Shown here piece by piece: positions 1 through 9,231 of a DNA stretch of 64,000 nucleotides. The stretch comes from Klebsiella grimontii. Its GTDB lineage: Bacteria > Pseudomonadota > Gammaproteobacteria > Enterobacterales > Enterobacteriaceae. Position numbers and translations under genes: made by a program. Location of the stretch: NCBI RefSeq assembly GCF_900200035.1, contig NZ_FZTC01000015.1:620001-684000 (forward strand). Reading direction: 5' to 3'. How positions within the stretch are numbered: the first letter of the stretch is position 1; the number at the start of each line of letters is the position of its first letter. Below the pieces are notes generated by a model, which worked only from the letters and a program-made list of their open reading frames with translations, had not been told where the DNA came from and searched no databases.

Positions 1-37
1 TAACGTTTACTTTGCCTGGGCGCGCATTCAGTTTTGA
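1..37 (+). CDS. pagP: PagP lipid A palmitoyltransferase, C-terminal fragment
   Basis: Only the last 11 codons are present, cut by the left window edge. Read from base 2 they give NVYFAWARIQF followed by TGA at 35-37. This matches the conserved C-terminus of PagP, the outer-membrane beta-barrel that moves a palmitate chain from phospholipid to lipid A. The terminal aromatic residue is typical of an outer-membrane beta-barrel. The gene immediately precedes cspE in E. coli, which supports the call. Nothing can be said about the rest of the gene. Confidence 0.85.
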   Translation, partial: NVYFAWARIQF

Positions 38-188
38 TGCGAATTTTGATAGCCATAAAAGAGATAAGCGGACTGTCTTGTGGAAAAACAAAGACTAAAG
101 GGAACGAGGTACAAAAAGATAGAGACTTTTATCACTTTTTAGCAAAGTTGCGCTGGACAAAAGGTACCACAATTGGTGTACTGATACC

Positions 189-214
189 CGACACAGTATT
201 AGTGTCGATTTTTT
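189..214 (+). terminator. Terminator-like hairpin in the pagP-cspE interval
   Basis: CGACAC (189-194) and GTGTCG (202-207) form a 6-bp stem with a 7-nt loop, followed by ATTTTTTC. The T-run ends 18 nt before the cspE ATG. It could end pagP transcription or act as an attenuator within the cspE leader. The cspE start site is not visible, so the two cannot be separated here. Confidence 0.5.
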
Positions 215-232
215 CATATAAAGGTAATTTTG

Positions 233-442
233 ATGTCTAAGATTAAAGGTAACGTTAAGTGGTTTAATGAGTCCAAAGGATTCGGTTTCATTACTCCGGA
301 AGATGGCAGCAAAGATGTATTCGTACATTTCTCTGCAATCCAGTCCAACGGTTTCAAAACTCTGGCTGAAGGTCAGCGCGTAGAGTTCGAAATCACTAAC
401 GGTGCCAAAGGCCCTTCTGCTGCAAACGTAATGCCTATCTAA
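233..442 (+). CDS. cspE: Cold-shock-family RNA chaperone CspE
   Basis: A 69-residue single OB-fold protein almost identical to E. coli CspE. RNP1 is KGFGFITP and RNP2 is DVFVHFSAI, the aromatic surfaces that bind single-stranded RNA and DNA. CspE is a constitutively expressed, non-cold-inducible paralog of CspA that melts RNA hairpins and causes transcription antitermination. I chose the ATG at 233; a TTG one codon earlier in frame is not needed. It sits between pagP and crcB as in E. coli and is followed at once by a strong terminator, so it is probably monocistronic or the last gene after pagP. Confidence 0.97.
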   Translation: MSKIKGNVKWFNESKGFGFITPEDGSKDVFVHFSAIQSNGFKTLAEGQRVEFEITNGAKGPSAANVMPI

Positions 443-464
443 GCAACGCGTCAGTAGAATATAA

Positions 465-491
465 AAACCCGCTCATGGCGGGTTTTTTTTT
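465..491 (+). terminator. Intrinsic terminator of cspE
   Basis: CCCGC (468-472) pairs with GCGGG (478-482), extended by AAA/TTT, and is followed by nine T residues (483-491). It lies 23 nt after the cspE stop and separates it from the convergent crcB. Confidence 0.9.
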
Positions 492-499
492 GCCTGCGG

Positions 500-889
500 T
501 TAGCGGCTGGCGGCATGAGAGAATAGCCAGAACGCAGCGGCGGTCATGGCAAATGAGCCTAATAAGTTGACGAGTACGTTGAGTAACGCCCAGCTAAAGC
601 GCCCCTGCTGCAGGAGAAACACCACCTCGGCGGAGAAAGTGGAGAAGGTGGTCAGCCCGCCGCAAAAGCCAGTGGTGATAAGCAGCTTCCACATCGGATC
701 GATATCCGTCAGGCGATTAAACCATGCCAGCCCTGCGCCGATAATAAAAGCGCCCAGCAGGTTAGCGGTGAGCGTACCAATGGGGATAGCATGATGCATG
801 GGGTTAAACTTCATACCCAGCCACCAGCGCAAAACGCTGCCGGTGCCGCCGCCAAGAAACACAGCCAAAAGGAGTTGCAACACGGTCAT
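500..889 (-). CDS. crcB: Fluoride ion channel CrcB/Fluc
   Basis: A small four-helix inner-membrane protein of the Fluc family, which works as a dual-topology dimer exporting fluoride. Family signatures are visible: [10 protein letters not shown] near the N-terminus, [14 protein letters not shown] in the second helix and [15 protein letters not shown] in the third, the segment that lines the pore. The ATG at 889 gives 129 residues. A GTG two codons later (883) gives 127 residues, the E. coli length, and has better spacing from the upstream GGGA, so it may be the true start. No fluoride riboswitch was recognised upstream. It runs convergent to cspE and divergent from ybeM. Confidence 0.95.
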   Translation of the reverse strand: MTVLQLLLAVFLGGGTGSVLRWWLGMKFNPMHHAIPIGTLTANLLGAFIIGAGLAWFNRLTDIDPMWKLLITTGFCGGLTTFSTFSAEVVFLLQQGRFSWALLNVLVNLLGSFAMTAAAFWLFSHAASR

Positions 890-974
890 TCCCTGTTTAT
901 TGATCGAGACTAAACTTCGAGTGTAGCGCGCGAAAGACCTCACTGGCTACGACTAACCTGATGGAAGAGAAAAG

Positions 975-1763
975 ATGTTTGTTGCTGCCGGACAATTTGC
1001 CGTAACGCCGGACTGGACGGGAAACGCGCAGACCTGCGTCAGCATGATGCGCCAGGCCGCGGAGCGGGGGGCGTCGCTTCTGGTTCTGCCTGAGGCGTTG
1101 CTGGCGCGAGACGATAACGATGCGGATTTATCGGTTAAATCCGCCCAGCAGCTGGATGGCGGCTTCTTACAGCTCTTGCTGGCGGAGAGCGAAAACAGCG
1201 CGTTAACGACGGTGCTGACCCTGCATATCCCTTCCGGCGAAGGTCGAGCGACGAATACGCTGGTGGCCCTGCGTCAGGGGAAGATTGTGGCGCAATACCA
1301 GAAACTGCATCTCTATGATGCGTTCAATATCCAGGAATCCAGGCTGGTCGATGCCGGGCGGCAAATTCCGCCGCTGATCGAAGTCGATGGGATGCGCGTC
1401 GGGCTGATGACCTGCTACGATATACGTTTCCCTGAGCTGGCCCTGTCGTTAGCGCTCAGCGGCGCGCAGCTCATAGTGTTGCCTGCCGCGTGGGTAAAAG
1501 GGCCGCTGAAGGAACATCACTGGGCGACGCTGCTGGCGGCGCGGGCGCTGGATACAACCTGCTATATTGTCGCCGCAGGAGAGTGCGGGACGCGTAATAT
1601 CGGTCAAAGCCGTATTATCGACCCCTTAGGGACAACGCTTGCCGGGGCGGGAGAGCGGCCGCAGTTGATTTTTGCCGAACTTTCAGCTGATTATATTCAG
1701 CAGGTACGCGAGCGCCTGCCGGTGTTGCGCAATCGCCGCTTTGCGCCACCGCAATTATTATGA
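975..1763 (+). CDS. ybeM: Deaminated glutathione amidase, nitrilase family
   Basis: 262-residue carbon-nitrogen hydrolase. The Glu-Lys-Cys catalytic triad is intact: E40 in LPEALL, K110 in YQKLHLYD and C147 in [10 protein letters not shown]. The Nit1/YbeM group hydrolyses deaminated glutathione, a side product of transaminases, to alpha-ketoglutarate and Cys-Gly, so it is a cytosolic metabolite-repair enzyme. To my knowledge the E. coli K-12 allele is truncated; this copy is full length and looks functional. It is divergent from crcB and lies 127 bp upstream of tatE. Confidence 0.92.
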   Translation: MFVAAGQFAVTPDWTGNAQTCVSMMRQAAERGASLLVLPEALLARDDNDADLSVKSAQQLDGGFLQLLLAESENSALTTVLTLHIPSGEGRATNTLVALRQGKIVAQYQKLHLYDAFNIQESRLVDAGRQIPPLIEVDGMRVGLMTCYDIRFPELALSLALSGAQLIVLPAAWVKGPLKEHHWATLLAARALDTTCYIVAAGECGTRNIGQSRIIDPLGTTLAGAGERPQLIFAELSADYIQQVRERLPVLRNRRFAPPQLL

Positions 1764-1781
1764 CGTTTTTTTAAACAAGGC

Positions 1782-1811
1782 TTGATTCACCTTGTTACAG
1801 ATTGCTATTGT
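1782..1811 (+). promoter_or_regulatory. Candidate sigma-70 promoter for tatE
   Basis: TTGATT (1782-1787) and TATTGT (1806-1811) are separated by 18 bp, about 80 bp before the tatE start, in the ybeM-tatE gap. This is a pattern match only. Confidence 0.4.
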
Positions 1812-1890
1812 GTCCGCGCGTCAAATAGCCGTTAATTGTATGCGTGTATGATGGCGTATTCGCAGCTTGTATTAGAGAAGAAGGTTAGCT

Positions 1891-2094
1891 ATGGGTGAGA
1901 TTAGTATTACCAAACTGCTGGTAGTCGCAGCGCTGATTATCCTGGTGTTTGGTACCAAAAAGTTACGCACGCTGGGTGGAGACCTGGGCTCGGCTATCAA
2001 AGGCTTTAAAAAAGCCATGAGCGATGACGATGACAGTGCGAAGAAGACCAGTGCTGAAGAAGCGCCGGCACAGAAGCTCTCTCATAAAGAGTAA
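1891..2094 (+). CDS. tatE: Twin-arginine translocase subunit TatE
   Basis: 67-residue TatA-family protein, the length of E. coli TatE. One N-terminal transmembrane helix (about residues 6-21) is followed by the hinge [14 protein letters not shown], an amphipathic helix (AIKGFKKAM) and an acidic tail (DDDD). TatE is a minor TatA paralog that joins the TatABC translocase exporting folded proteins across the inner membrane. It is encoded apart from tatABC, as in E. coli, between ybeM and lipA. The start has an upstream AGAAGAAGG Shine-Dalgarno region. Confidence 0.96.
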   Translation: MGEISITKLLVVAALIILVFGTKKLRTLGGDLGSAIKGFKKAMSDDDDSAKKTSAEEAPAQKLSHKE

Positions 2095-2151
2095 TTCGCG
2101 ACGAGTTTCCTGATGAAGGAGGCTCGCTTCCGACGGGGAGACTGCGTCGGC

Positions 2152-2186
2152 AAAGAGGCCGCAGCGTTAACGCTGCGGCCTCTTTA
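2152..2186. terminator. Bidirectional terminator between tatE and lipA
   Basis: A perfect 15-bp stem, AAAGAGGCCGCAGCG (2152-2166) with its complement (2171-2185), closes a TTAA loop. A-rich and T-rich flanks let it work for tatE (+) and for transcripts from lipA (-). Confidence 0.85.
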
Positions 2187-2278
2187 TGTTATATGCACGA
2201 AGTTTCGCCGAAAAAGATGCAACCAACTGTTACCGCGTCGGGTTTTTTACTGAGTAATGGAATGCATCGGCAGGATGG

Positions 2279-2310
2279 GCCGCAGCGCGAAAAATATTAC
2301 GCCGCGGCCG
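2279..2310 (-). terminator. Hairpin just downstream of lipA
   Basis: GGCCGC (2279-2284) pairs with GCGGCC (2305-2310) around an AT-rich loop, with an inner GCG/CGC extension. It lies 6 nt past the lipA stop. There is no T-run, so it may protect the 3' end more than terminate. Confidence 0.4.
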
Positions 2311-2316
2311 GAGGGG

Positions 2317-3282
2317 TTACTTCACTTCCATGCCTTTGGCCTGCAGGTCGGCATGATACGACGAACGAACGAACGGGCCGCAGGCAGCATGGGTAAAGCC
2401 CATGGCCATCGCTTCGGCTTTCATCTCTTCGAACTCATCCGGGCTCACGTAGCGCTGTACCGGCAGGTGATGGCGGCTCGGCTGCAAATACTGGCCTAAC
2501 GTCAGCATGGTGACGCCGTGGCGACGCAGATCGCGCATCACTTCAACGATTTCAGCGTTGGTTTCGCCTAAACCAACCATCAGGCCTGATTTCGTCGGGA
2601 TCTCTGGATGCGCTTCTTTAAAGCGTTCCAGCAGCTTCAGCGACCAGTTGTAGTCGGCGCCCGGGCGTACCTGGCGATACAGGCGCGGCACGTTTTCCAG
2701 GTTATGGTTAAACACGTCCGGCGGCGTCGCCTGGAGGATTTCCAGCGCACGATCCATACGGCCGCGGAAGTCCGGTACCAGGGTTTCAATTTTAATCGTC
2801 GGGCTTTTTTCACGAATCGCTTTGATGCAGTCGGCAAAGTGCTGAGCGCCGCCATCGCGCAGATCGTCACGATCCACGGAAGTCACCACCACATAGCGCA
2901 GCGCCATATCGGCGATGGTTTGCGCCAGCTTCTGCGGCTCGTTGGCGTCCGGCGTCACCGGGCGACCGTGGGCAACATCGCAGAACGGGCAACGGCGGGT
3001 ACAGATGGCGCCCAGAATCATAAAGGTTGCCGTTCCGTGGTTAAAACATTCCGCGAGGTTGGGGCAAGAGGCTTCTTCGCACACGGAGTGCAGGCCGTTC
3101 TTACGCATCGCTGCCTTGATCCCCTGGATACGGGACGAGTCAGCCGGAAGTTTGATTTTCATCCATTCCGGTTTTCTGAGCAGAGCTTCACGCTCAGTTG
3201 CCACGTTTTTCACCGGGATAAGGGCCATTTTATCGGCATCGCGGTATTTAACACCGCGTTCCATCACAATGGGTTTACTCAT
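2317..3282 (-). CDS. lipA: Lipoyl synthase LipA
   Basis: 321-residue radical-SAM enzyme that inserts two sulfurs into octanoyl chains on the lipoyl domains of pyruvate and 2-oxoglutarate dehydrogenases and GcvH. Both [4Fe-4S] clusters are accounted for: the auxiliary, sacrificial cluster ligands C68, C73 and C79 ([12 protein letters not shown]) with the conserved C-terminal RSSYHAD serine motif, and the radical-SAM triad C94, C98 and C101 (CTRRCPFC). Length and sequence match E. coli LipA. It acts after LipB, encoded two genes upstream with ybeF between them. No frameshift or missing ligand is seen. Confidence 0.98.
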   Translation of the reverse strand: MSKPIVMERGVKYRDADKMALIPVKNVATEREALLRKPEWMKIKLPADSSRIQGIKAAMRKNGLHSVCEEASCPNLAECFNHGTATFMILGAICTRRCPFCDVAHGRPVTPDANEPQKLAQTIADMALRYVVVTSVDRDDLRDGGAQHFADCIKAIREKSPTIKIETLVPDFRGRMDRALEILQATPPDVFNHNLENVPRLYRQVRPGADYNWSLKLLERFKEAHPEIPTKSGLMVGLGETNAEIVEVMRDLRRHGVTMLTLGQYLQPSRHHLPVQRYVSPDEFEEMKAEAMAMGFTHAACGPFVRSSYHADLQAKGMEVK

Positions 3283-3468
3283 AGCGTGCGTGTTCCAGTT
3301 GCGAGTGACGAAGGAAAGCGAATCAATTCAAGTAAATGTTGCATTTATCAACTATTTTTGAATTAAACGCAGGCAGTATATCATTGATACGGGGGATAAA
3401 GCAGCCTGCTGGCCGGCAAATTGTAAAATAGTTGTTGTTTTATGCTTTTCCCTCACGTGCTTTATCGA

Positions 3469-4422
3469 CTAAAAAGCCTGGCGAATCGTCTCGACGATCT
3501 CTTTCAACAAGGGCTCCTGCGCGCTGAGCTTGTTATAGTGCAGCGCAATATCAATTCTTTCTTCCCGTAGAGGCGGAAAATCGATCATTTTTAAGGGCCA
3601 AATCTTCTCGACCAGCGAGAACATTCCGGACGTGATTAGCCCCAGCATATCGCTGTCGTTGACCAGGGCTGCCTGAGTTAACAGATTGTAGCTGCTGAAC
3701 CCATAGCGACGTTCGCCGAGATGCTCCTGCAGGTGGCGCAGGATGGTCGTATAGCGCTGGCCTTCAGGCTGCAGAAGCGCGAATTCATATTGACTCAGGT
3801 TTGCTGAGGTTGCCGGCAGCGCCAGGGCCGGATGCCCTGCCCGGCAGAAGATATGTACGCTATCCTGAAACAGCACATGGTGCGTAATCGCCTGCCCGCT
3901 ATGGGGGAAGCTGTCAATCAGCAGGTCAACCTGACGCTGGTTTAACTGGCTGGCCGCGTCGGTGATGGCGACATTGTGCAGCAAAATCTGGGGAAAGACG
4001 CTCCGCAGCTGTCTGGTGATAACCGGCATGATCAACGCGCCAATGGCCGGCGAGGTAGCCACGGTTATCACCCGCTCGCTACGGGTATTTCCGGTTAAAT
4101 CCAGGGCGTTGAGAAATGCTTCCATACCCTGGCTAATATGCTTATGAAGATGCGAGGCATAAGCCGTTGGCGTCACGCCCTGGCCCTTACGGATAAAAAG
4201 CGGGTCAGGGAAGAGGGCGCGCAGTTTGTTGATGGACTGACTAATCGCAGAGGGCGTGATATTCAGTATTTTGGCCGCGTTGACGATACCTTTATGGACG
4301 TAAACCGCTTCAAAAATAGTGAGTAAATTGAGATCAATATTACGCAGAATGCGAAACATCTGTCGATCGTGGCGATCGTCAAGGCGTTCGGTTGGTTCTG
4401 GCTGAGAGTTATTTTCGTCCAC
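3469..4422 (-). CDS. ybeF: LysR-family transcriptional regulator YbeF
   Basis: 317 residues, the length of E. coli YbeF. The N-terminal winged helix-turn-helix begins near residue 28 (RNIDLNLLTIFEAV, then AAKILNITPSAISQSINKLR), followed by a LysR substrate-binding domain. The HTH is highly conserved while the effector domain is more divergent from E. coli. No target or inducer is established that I know of. It sits between lipA and lipB on the same strand, as in E. coli. The non-divergent placement gives no clue to a regulated partner. Confidence 0.88.
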   Translation of the reverse strand: MDENNSQPEPTERLDDRHDRQMFRILRNIDLNLLTIFEAVYVHKGIVNAAKILNITPSAISQSINKLRALFPDPLFIRKGQGVTPTAYASHLHKHISQGMEAFLNALDLTGNTRSERVITVATSPAIGALIMPVITRQLRSVFPQILLHNVAITDAASQLNQRQVDLLIDSFPHSGQAITHHVLFQDSVHIFCRAGHPALALPATSANLSQYEFALLQPEGQRYTTILRHLQEHLGERRYGFSSYNLLTQAALVNDSDMLGLITSGMFSLVEKIWPLKMIDFPPLREERIDIALHYNKLSAQEPLLKEIVETIRQAF

Positions 4423-4559
4423 TCTATATTTCCGCTAGTGATGATTAGCACCATTATAGCGGGCACAATGATTTTATTAGTGATAATTGATTGCAAAAAT
4501 AAAGACTTAATCCAGCCTGATGGAAAAATGTGACGTCCCGCGCTCACGGGACGTGATGG

Positions 4560-5204
4560 CTAGCGGGATTGAATAAATTCCGCCGGCGGATCGTTCAGTA
4601 AAGCCAGCAAATTGGCGGCGAGGCGTGGCGCGACGGTATCCGTACGAGCATCAGGCCGCCACTGGCGCATCTGCGTCATCTCCATTCCGGCATAACCGCA
4701 TGGGTTAATCCTGAGGAATGGTGACAGATCCATGTTGATATTCAGCGCCAGACCGTGGAATGAGCAACCTTTGCGGATGCGCAAACCCAGAGAGCAGATC
4801 TTCTGTTCGCCCACGTAGACGCCGGGCGCGTCTGCCCGCGGGTGCGATTCAATACCATACTCCGCCAGGGTGTTAACGACAGTTTGCTCTAAAAGAGTCA
4901 CCAGCTCACGCACGCCTAGCTTGCGGCGTTTAAGATTCAGCAGAACGTACATCACCTGCTGTCCGGGGCCATGATAGGTGACCTGTCCGCCGCGATCGCT
5001 CTGAATAACCGGTATCTCGCCGGGGACCAGAACATGTTCAGCCTTTCCGGCCTGACCCTGCGTGAACACCGGATGATGCTCCACCAGCCAGATTTCATCC
5101 AGGGTGGCATCGTCGCGACTATCGGTAAACTCATGCATTGCCTGCGAGACAGGTTCGTAAGGTTGCAGGCCGAGCTGGCGGATGAGGATTTTATTGTGCT
5201 GCAA
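4560..5204 (-). CDS. lipB: Octanoyl-[ACP]:protein N-octanoyltransferase LipB
   Basis: 214-residue enzyme moving octanoate from acyl carrier protein onto lipoyl domains, the first step of endogenous lipoate synthesis. Signatures are [13 protein letters not shown], the lysine-containing segment [21 protein letters not shown] and the active-site cysteine in INPCGYAGM. The start is TTG at 5204: on the coding strand GGAG lies 8 nt before it, and the following residues align with the E. coli N-terminus. Together with lipA it forms the complete de novo pathway; ybeF lies between them. Confidence 0.97.
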   Translation of the reverse strand: MQHNKILIRQLGLQPYEPVSQAMHEFTDSRDDATLDEIWLVEHHPVFTQGQAGKAEHVLVPGEIPVIQSDRGGQVTYHGPGQQVMYVLLNLKRRKLGVRELVTLLEQTVVNTLAEYGIESHPRADAPGVYVGEQKICSLGLRIRKGCSFHGLALNINMDLSPFLRINPCGYAGMEMTQMRQWRPDARTDTVAPRLAANLLALLNDPPAEFIQSR

Positions 5205-5295
5205 AACAACGTCTCCGCAGAGAGAGAATGATTTGAGTGGGGGAGTATATCACAGCGAGAAAGACCCGGCGCAGGGCCGGGTCGGGGGAATCGAT

Positions 5296-5559
5296 TTACA
5301 GCACCATCCGTACGATTTCAATATTGCCCAGTTCTTCATACAGGGTTTCTACCTGCTCAATGTGGGTTGCATTGATGGTAATAGAGACTGAGTGGTAGTT
5401 GCCTTTGCTGCTGGGTTTTACCGTCGGAGAGTAATCACCTGGTGCATGGCGCTGTACCACTTCAACCACCTGGTCAACCAGCTCCGGCAACGCCTGTCCC
5501 ATTACTTTGTAAGTAAATGGAGTAGGGAATTCAAGCAGTTCGTTAAGTTTGGTTTTCAT
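5296..5559 (-). CDS. ybeD: DUF493 family protein YbeD
   Basis: 87 residues, nearly identical to E. coli YbeD, a small ferredoxin-like alpha/beta fold resembling ACT-type regulatory domains. It starts [12 protein letters not shown] and ends VRMVL. The start at 5559 has GGAG five bases upstream on the coding strand; a longer in-frame reading adds 13 non-conserved residues. The biochemical role is unknown to me. Its steady position between dacA and lipB, with only 92 bp to the lipB start, suggests co-transcription with lipB and a link to lipoylation, but that is inference. Confidence 0.93.
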   Translation of the reverse strand: MKTKLNELLEFPTPFTYKVMGQALPELVDQVVEVVQRHAPGDYSPTVKPSSKGNYHSVSITINATHIEQVETLYEELGNIEIVRMVL

Positions 5560-5665
5560 GTCAGCTCCGGTGTTACAACAAAAAATAATAACTCCCACGA
5601 CGTGTGGGAGTTATCAGGATATCTAGTATATGGGGATGTAAATCACACTTTCAAGTGGTCGATTT

Positions 5666-6865
5666 TTAACCAAACCAGTGATGGAACATTAACTTAATGT
5701 AATCAATGATTTTGCCGAAGAAATTGCCTTCCGGGATTTCCTGCAGTACGACCAGAGGGCGCTGATCGATCGTTTTGCCATCCAGCTGGAAGTTAATCGT
5801 GCCGACCACCTGATTTTTCTGCAGCGGCGCATGCAGCTCGGCGTTATTTAGCACGTAGCTGGCCTTCAGATCTTTCATGCGGCCGCGCGGGATAGTCAGA
5901 TAAACGTCTTTATCCACGCCGAGAGAGGCGCGATCGCTATCGCCGAACCAGGCGGGTTCAGAGGCGAACTCTTTACCGGCTTTAATCGGGTTAACGGTTT
6001 CGAAGAAGCGGAAGCCCCAGGTCAGCAGCTTTTTGCTTTCGGACTCGCGGCCTTTGTAAGTACGGCCGCCCATTACGGCGGAGATCAGGCGCATCTGGCC
6101 TTCGGTTGCGGAAGCCACGAGGTTATAGCCCGCTTTGTCGGTATGGCCGGTTTTAATCCCGTCGACGTTCAGGCTGTTGTCCCACAGTAGTCCGTTGCGG
6201 TTGAGCTGGCGAATACCGTTGAAGGTAAACTCTTTTTCTTTATAGATGGTGTATTCGTTCGGGACATCGCGCACCAGCGCCTGGCCAATAAGCGCCATGT
6301 CGCGCGCGGAGCTGAACTGACCATCGGCATCCAGGCCGTGAACGGTCTGGAAGTGGGTGTTTTTCAGGCCAAGGGCGTTAACGTAGTTGTTCATCAGGCT
6401 GACGAAGGCATCCTGGCTACCGGCGACGTAGTCGGCCATCGCCACGCAGGCGTCGTTGCCGGACTGCAGGTTGATACCGCGGATCAGCTGGGAAACCGGC
6501 ACTTGCATACCCGGTTTAAGGAACATCAACGAGGAGCCTTTAAAGACCGGGTTGCCGGTCGCCCATGCGTCGTTACCCACGGTGACCAGATCGGACTCTT
6601 TAAACTTGCCCGCCTTCATGGCCTGACCAATCACATAGCTGGTCATCATCTTGGTCAGACTTGCCGGGTCACGGCGGGAGTCGGCGTTGTTTTCTGCCAG
6701 TACTTTGCCTGAGTTGTAATCGATAAGAATCCAGGATTCGGCGTCAATCTGCGGGGCGCCTGGGATCATAGTTTTGATATTCAGGTCATCGGCGCGGGCA
6801 GCGGAGGACAGCGCTGCCACGGAGAGCGCCGTAACGAGTAAACGAGCGGTAAAAGAGGTCTTCAT
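5666..6865 (-). CDS. dacA: D-alanyl-D-alanine carboxypeptidase PBP5
   Basis: 399 residues with a cleavable signal peptide (about 1-25, ending SAARA before DDLNIK). Penicillin-binding motifs are present: S69-L-T-K72 with the acylated serine, S135-G-N and K238-T-G. The enzyme trims the terminal D-Ala from peptidoglycan pentapeptides in the periplasm. The C-terminal segment ([14 protein letters not shown]) is the amphipathic helix that anchors PBP5 to the outer face of the inner membrane. The ATG at 6865 was chosen because it directly precedes the signal sequence; the longer reading frame adds 24 unlikely residues. Confidence 0.96.
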   Translation of the reverse strand: MKTSFTARLLVTALSVAALSSAARADDLNIKTMIPGAPQIDAESWILIDYNSGKVLAENNADSRRDPASLTKMMTSYVIGQAMKAGKFKESDLVTVGNDAWATGNPVFKGSSLMFLKPGMQVPVSQLIRGINLQSGNDACVAMADYVAGSQDAFVSLMNNYVNALGLKNTHFQTVHGLDADGQFSSARDMALIGQALVRDVPNEYTIYKEKEFTFNGIRQLNRNGLLWDNSLNVDGIKTGHTDKAGYNLVASATEGQMRLISAVMGGRTYKGRESESKKLLTWGFRFFETVNPIKAGKEFASEPAWFGDSDRASLGVDKDVYLTIPRGRMKDLKASYVLNNAELHAPLQKNQVVGTINFQLDGKTIDQRPLVVLQEIPEGNFFGKIIDYIKLMFHHWFG

Positions 6866-7007
6866 GGTCTGAACAACGGCATCCGTGATGGAGTTAAAAA
6901 AGTGCCTTACTATAACAAACGCACTACGAACCAGCATCCGACATTGCGCACGACTTTGTTAATGACTTTGTCATGCGCAACGAGCAGGGGACGCGGGTGC
7001 GATGCCT

Positions 7008-8108
7008 TTAGTTGGCGCGAGTAATAAATGACTGCAGCTGAGCTTCGCTTTGCAGACGCTGCTGGATCGTGCTGGCCTGCGCTTTGCTGCTGAATGGGCC
7101 GAGCTGAATCCGCCATACCGCGCCGTTTTGCGTGACGCGGCCCGGGACGGAAAATTGCTGGCTCAGACGCTGCTGGTACTGCTGGGCGCGCGATTGATCG
7201 CTGACGGCGCCGACCTGCACGACGAAATCTCCGCCGGCGCTGGCCGCTGCGGCAGGCGTCACGGCGGCAGTGGCGGCTACGGCAGGCGCCACGCTGCCTT
7301 GTACTGAGCCTGGTGCGGTAACCGGCGCGGTTTGCACGACAGGCTCGCTGCCTTCCAGCACGCCGTTATTCAGCGGCGTCGGCGCGCCGAGGAAACCGCC
7401 GCTGCTAACCGGAGCGCCGGTAGTGTCTTCCGGCTTCAGGGTTGAGTTACTGATGGCGTGCACGTCAGTTTGTGCGGGTTGACTCATCCCCGCGCTGTTA
7501 TCGCCGTCAAGATTCGGGCGGGCAGGCAGGGCATAGGTCTGTTTGGCCACTGTCGTACATGCCATCCCCGGACCGGAAAGCGAGCCGTCCGGCGCGACGA
7601 CGATCGGATCGATGCGCACTTTGGTGTTATTCGAGGTATTGAGGCGATCGGCTGAGGCGCGCGACAGTGAAATCACGCGATCGTTACCGTAGGGGCCGCG
7701 ATCGTTGATACGCACTACGATCATGCGGCCGTTCGCCAGGTTGGTGATCCGCGCGTAGCTTGGGATCGGCAGCGTGGGGTGGGCTGCGGTAAGCTGCGTG
7801 GGATCAAACGCTTCACCCGATGCGGTCAGATTGCTGTTAGGCTCGGCGTCGTAGATAGCTGCGAAGCCCGCCTGGGTGAAGTTAGAGGGATCCTGAACGA
7901 TTTTATAGCTTTTGCCATCGCGTTCGTAATCCTGATTCGCCGTTGCGTTAGGCGTTTCATACTGCGGATCGGCGCCGCTAATTTCCACCGTCGGGCCATT
8001 GCAAACGGCCGGCTGTGGAGTGCTGACCGTTTTTTGTTGAACGTCTTCACCCGAACATGCCGCCAGCAGCCCTGCTGCTATGCAGATCCCCAGCCATTGC
8101 TTACGCAT
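7008..8108 (-). CDS. rlpA: Septal-ring lytic transglycosylase lipoprotein RlpA
   Basis: 366 residues starting MRKQWLGICIAAGLLAAC, a lipoprotein signal with the lipidated cysteine at position 18. A double-psi beta-barrel domain follows (GEAFDPTQLTAAHPTLP, then IVVRINDRGPYGNDRVISLS), then a low-complexity Ala/Pro/Val linker and a C-terminal SPOR domain (DFVVQVGAVSDQSRAQQYQQ) that binds denuded glycan at the division site. In Pseudomonas RlpA cleaves naked glycan; activity in enterics is less clear. The linker is compositionally biased. It lies 10 bp downstream of mrdB. Confidence 0.95.
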   Translation of the reverse strand: MRKQWLGICIAAGLLAACSGEDVQQKTVSTPQPAVCNGPTVEISGADPQYETPNATANQDYERDGKSYKIVQDPSNFTQAGFAAIYDAEPNSNLTASGEAFDPTQLTAAHPTLPIPSYARITNLANGRMIVVRINDRGPYGNDRVISLSRASADRLNTSNNTKVRIDPIVVAPDGSLSGPGMACTTVAKQTYALPARPNLDGDNSAGMSQPAQTDVHAISNSTLKPEDTTGAPVSSGGFLGAPTPLNNGVLEGSEPVVQTAPVTAPGSVQGSVAPAVAATAAVTPAAAASAGGDFVVQVGAVSDQSRAQQYQQRLSQQFSVPGRVTQNGAVWRIQLGPFSSKAQASTIQQRLQSEAQLQSFITRAN

Positions 8109-8118
8109 CGCGAACCCC

Positions 8119-9231
8119 TTACACGCTTTTCGACAACATTTTTCTGTGAGTATGGATCGACATAACGATACCAAACCCGGCCATCAATACGATTAGGGCA
8201 GAGCCCCCGTAGCTGACCAGCGGCAAAGGTACCCCCACCACCGGTAAAATACCACTTACCATACCAATATTTACGAAGACATAAACGAATAAAATCAACA
8301 TTAAACCGCCGGCCATGACCCGGCCAAAGGTGGTTTGCGCCTGGGCGGCAATCCACAACCCGCGCATGATAAGCAGAATATAGAGCGCCAGCAGGATCAG
8401 CACGCCAATCAGCCCCAGCTCTTCCGCCAGTACGGCAAAGATAAAGTCGGTATGGCGTTCAGGCAGAAACTCCAGCTGCGACTGGGTTCCATGCAGCCAG
8501 CCTTTCCCGCGCAGCCCGCCGGAGCCGATGGCAATTTTTGACTGAATAATGTGGTACCCCGCGCCGAGCGGATCGGTTTCCGGGTCGAGCAGCATCATTA
8601 CGCGCTGGCGCTGATAATCATGCATCAGGAAGAACCAGAGGATCGGAATAAAGGCGGCGACCAGCACCACGGCGATACCGATCAGACGCCAGCTCAGACC
8701 AGACAGAAAGAGCACGAATAGACCGGACAGGGCGACCAGAATCGAGGTCCCGAGGTCCGGCTGCGCGGCGACCAGCAGCGTGGGCAGGAAAATCAGCACC
8801 AGCGCGATAGCGGTATTTTTCAGCGATGGCGGGCAAACGTCGCGGTTGATAAAGCGCGCCACCATCAGCGGTACGGCTATTTTGGCGATTTCCGACGGCT
8901 GGAAGCGGACGATGCCGAGATCCAGCCAGCGCTGCGCCCCTTTAGAGATGGCGCCGAAGGCATCAACCGCCACCAGCAGGATAATACAGAATATATAGAG
9001 ATAGGGCGCCCAGCCCTCATAGACCCGCGGCGGAATTTGCGCCATGACGATCATAATAACAATCCCCATGGCGATCTGGCCGATTTTACGCTCCATCATG
9101 CCCATGTCCTGACCGCTGGCGCTCCAGATAACCAGCGCGCTATAGGTCAGCAGCGCCAGCAGGATAAGCAGCATGGTGGGGTCGAGGTGGATTTTATCCC
9201 ATAGCGATTTTTTATTCGGATTATCAGTCAT
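8119..9231 (-). CDS. mrdB: Rod-shape peptidoglycan glycosyltransferase RodA
   Basis: 370-residue SEDS-family polytopic membrane protein with about ten transmembrane helices. Conserved SEDS segments include SGLSWRLIG, the periplasmic stretch [22 protein letters not shown] and [18 protein letters not shown]. RodA polymerises lipid II in the elongasome, paired with the transpeptidase PBP2 encoded immediately upstream. The start codon overlaps the mrdA stop by one base, so the two are translationally coupled, matching their function as one complex. Confidence 0.97.
   Translation of the reverse strand: MTDNPNKKSLWDKIHLDPTMLLILLALLTYSALVIWSASGQDMGMMERKIGQIAMGIVIMIVMAQIPPRVYEGWAPYLYIFCIILLVAVDAFGAISKGAQRWLDLGIVRFQPSEIAKIAVPLMVARFINRDVCPPSLKNTAIALVLIFLPTLLVAAQPDLGTSILVALSGLFVLFLSGLSWRLIGIAVVLVAAFIPILWFFLMHDYQRQRVMMLLDPETDPLGAGYHIIQSKIAIGSGGLRGKGWLHGTQSQLEFLPERHTDFIFAVLAEELGLIGVLILLALYILLIMRGLWIAAQAQTTFGRVMAGGLMLILFVYVFVNIGMVSGILPVVGVPLPLVSYGGSALIVLMAGFGIVMSIHTHRKMLSKSV

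Noticed and set aside
34-240. 68-codon frame in the pagP-cspE gap
   Set aside because: It starts within the end of pagP, has no ribosome site and no resemblance to known small proteins; the interval is better read as a leader with a hairpin.
500-974. Fluoride riboswitch ahead of crcB
   Set aside because: The short crcB-ybeM interval (890-974) does not show the expected conserved pseudoknot elements.
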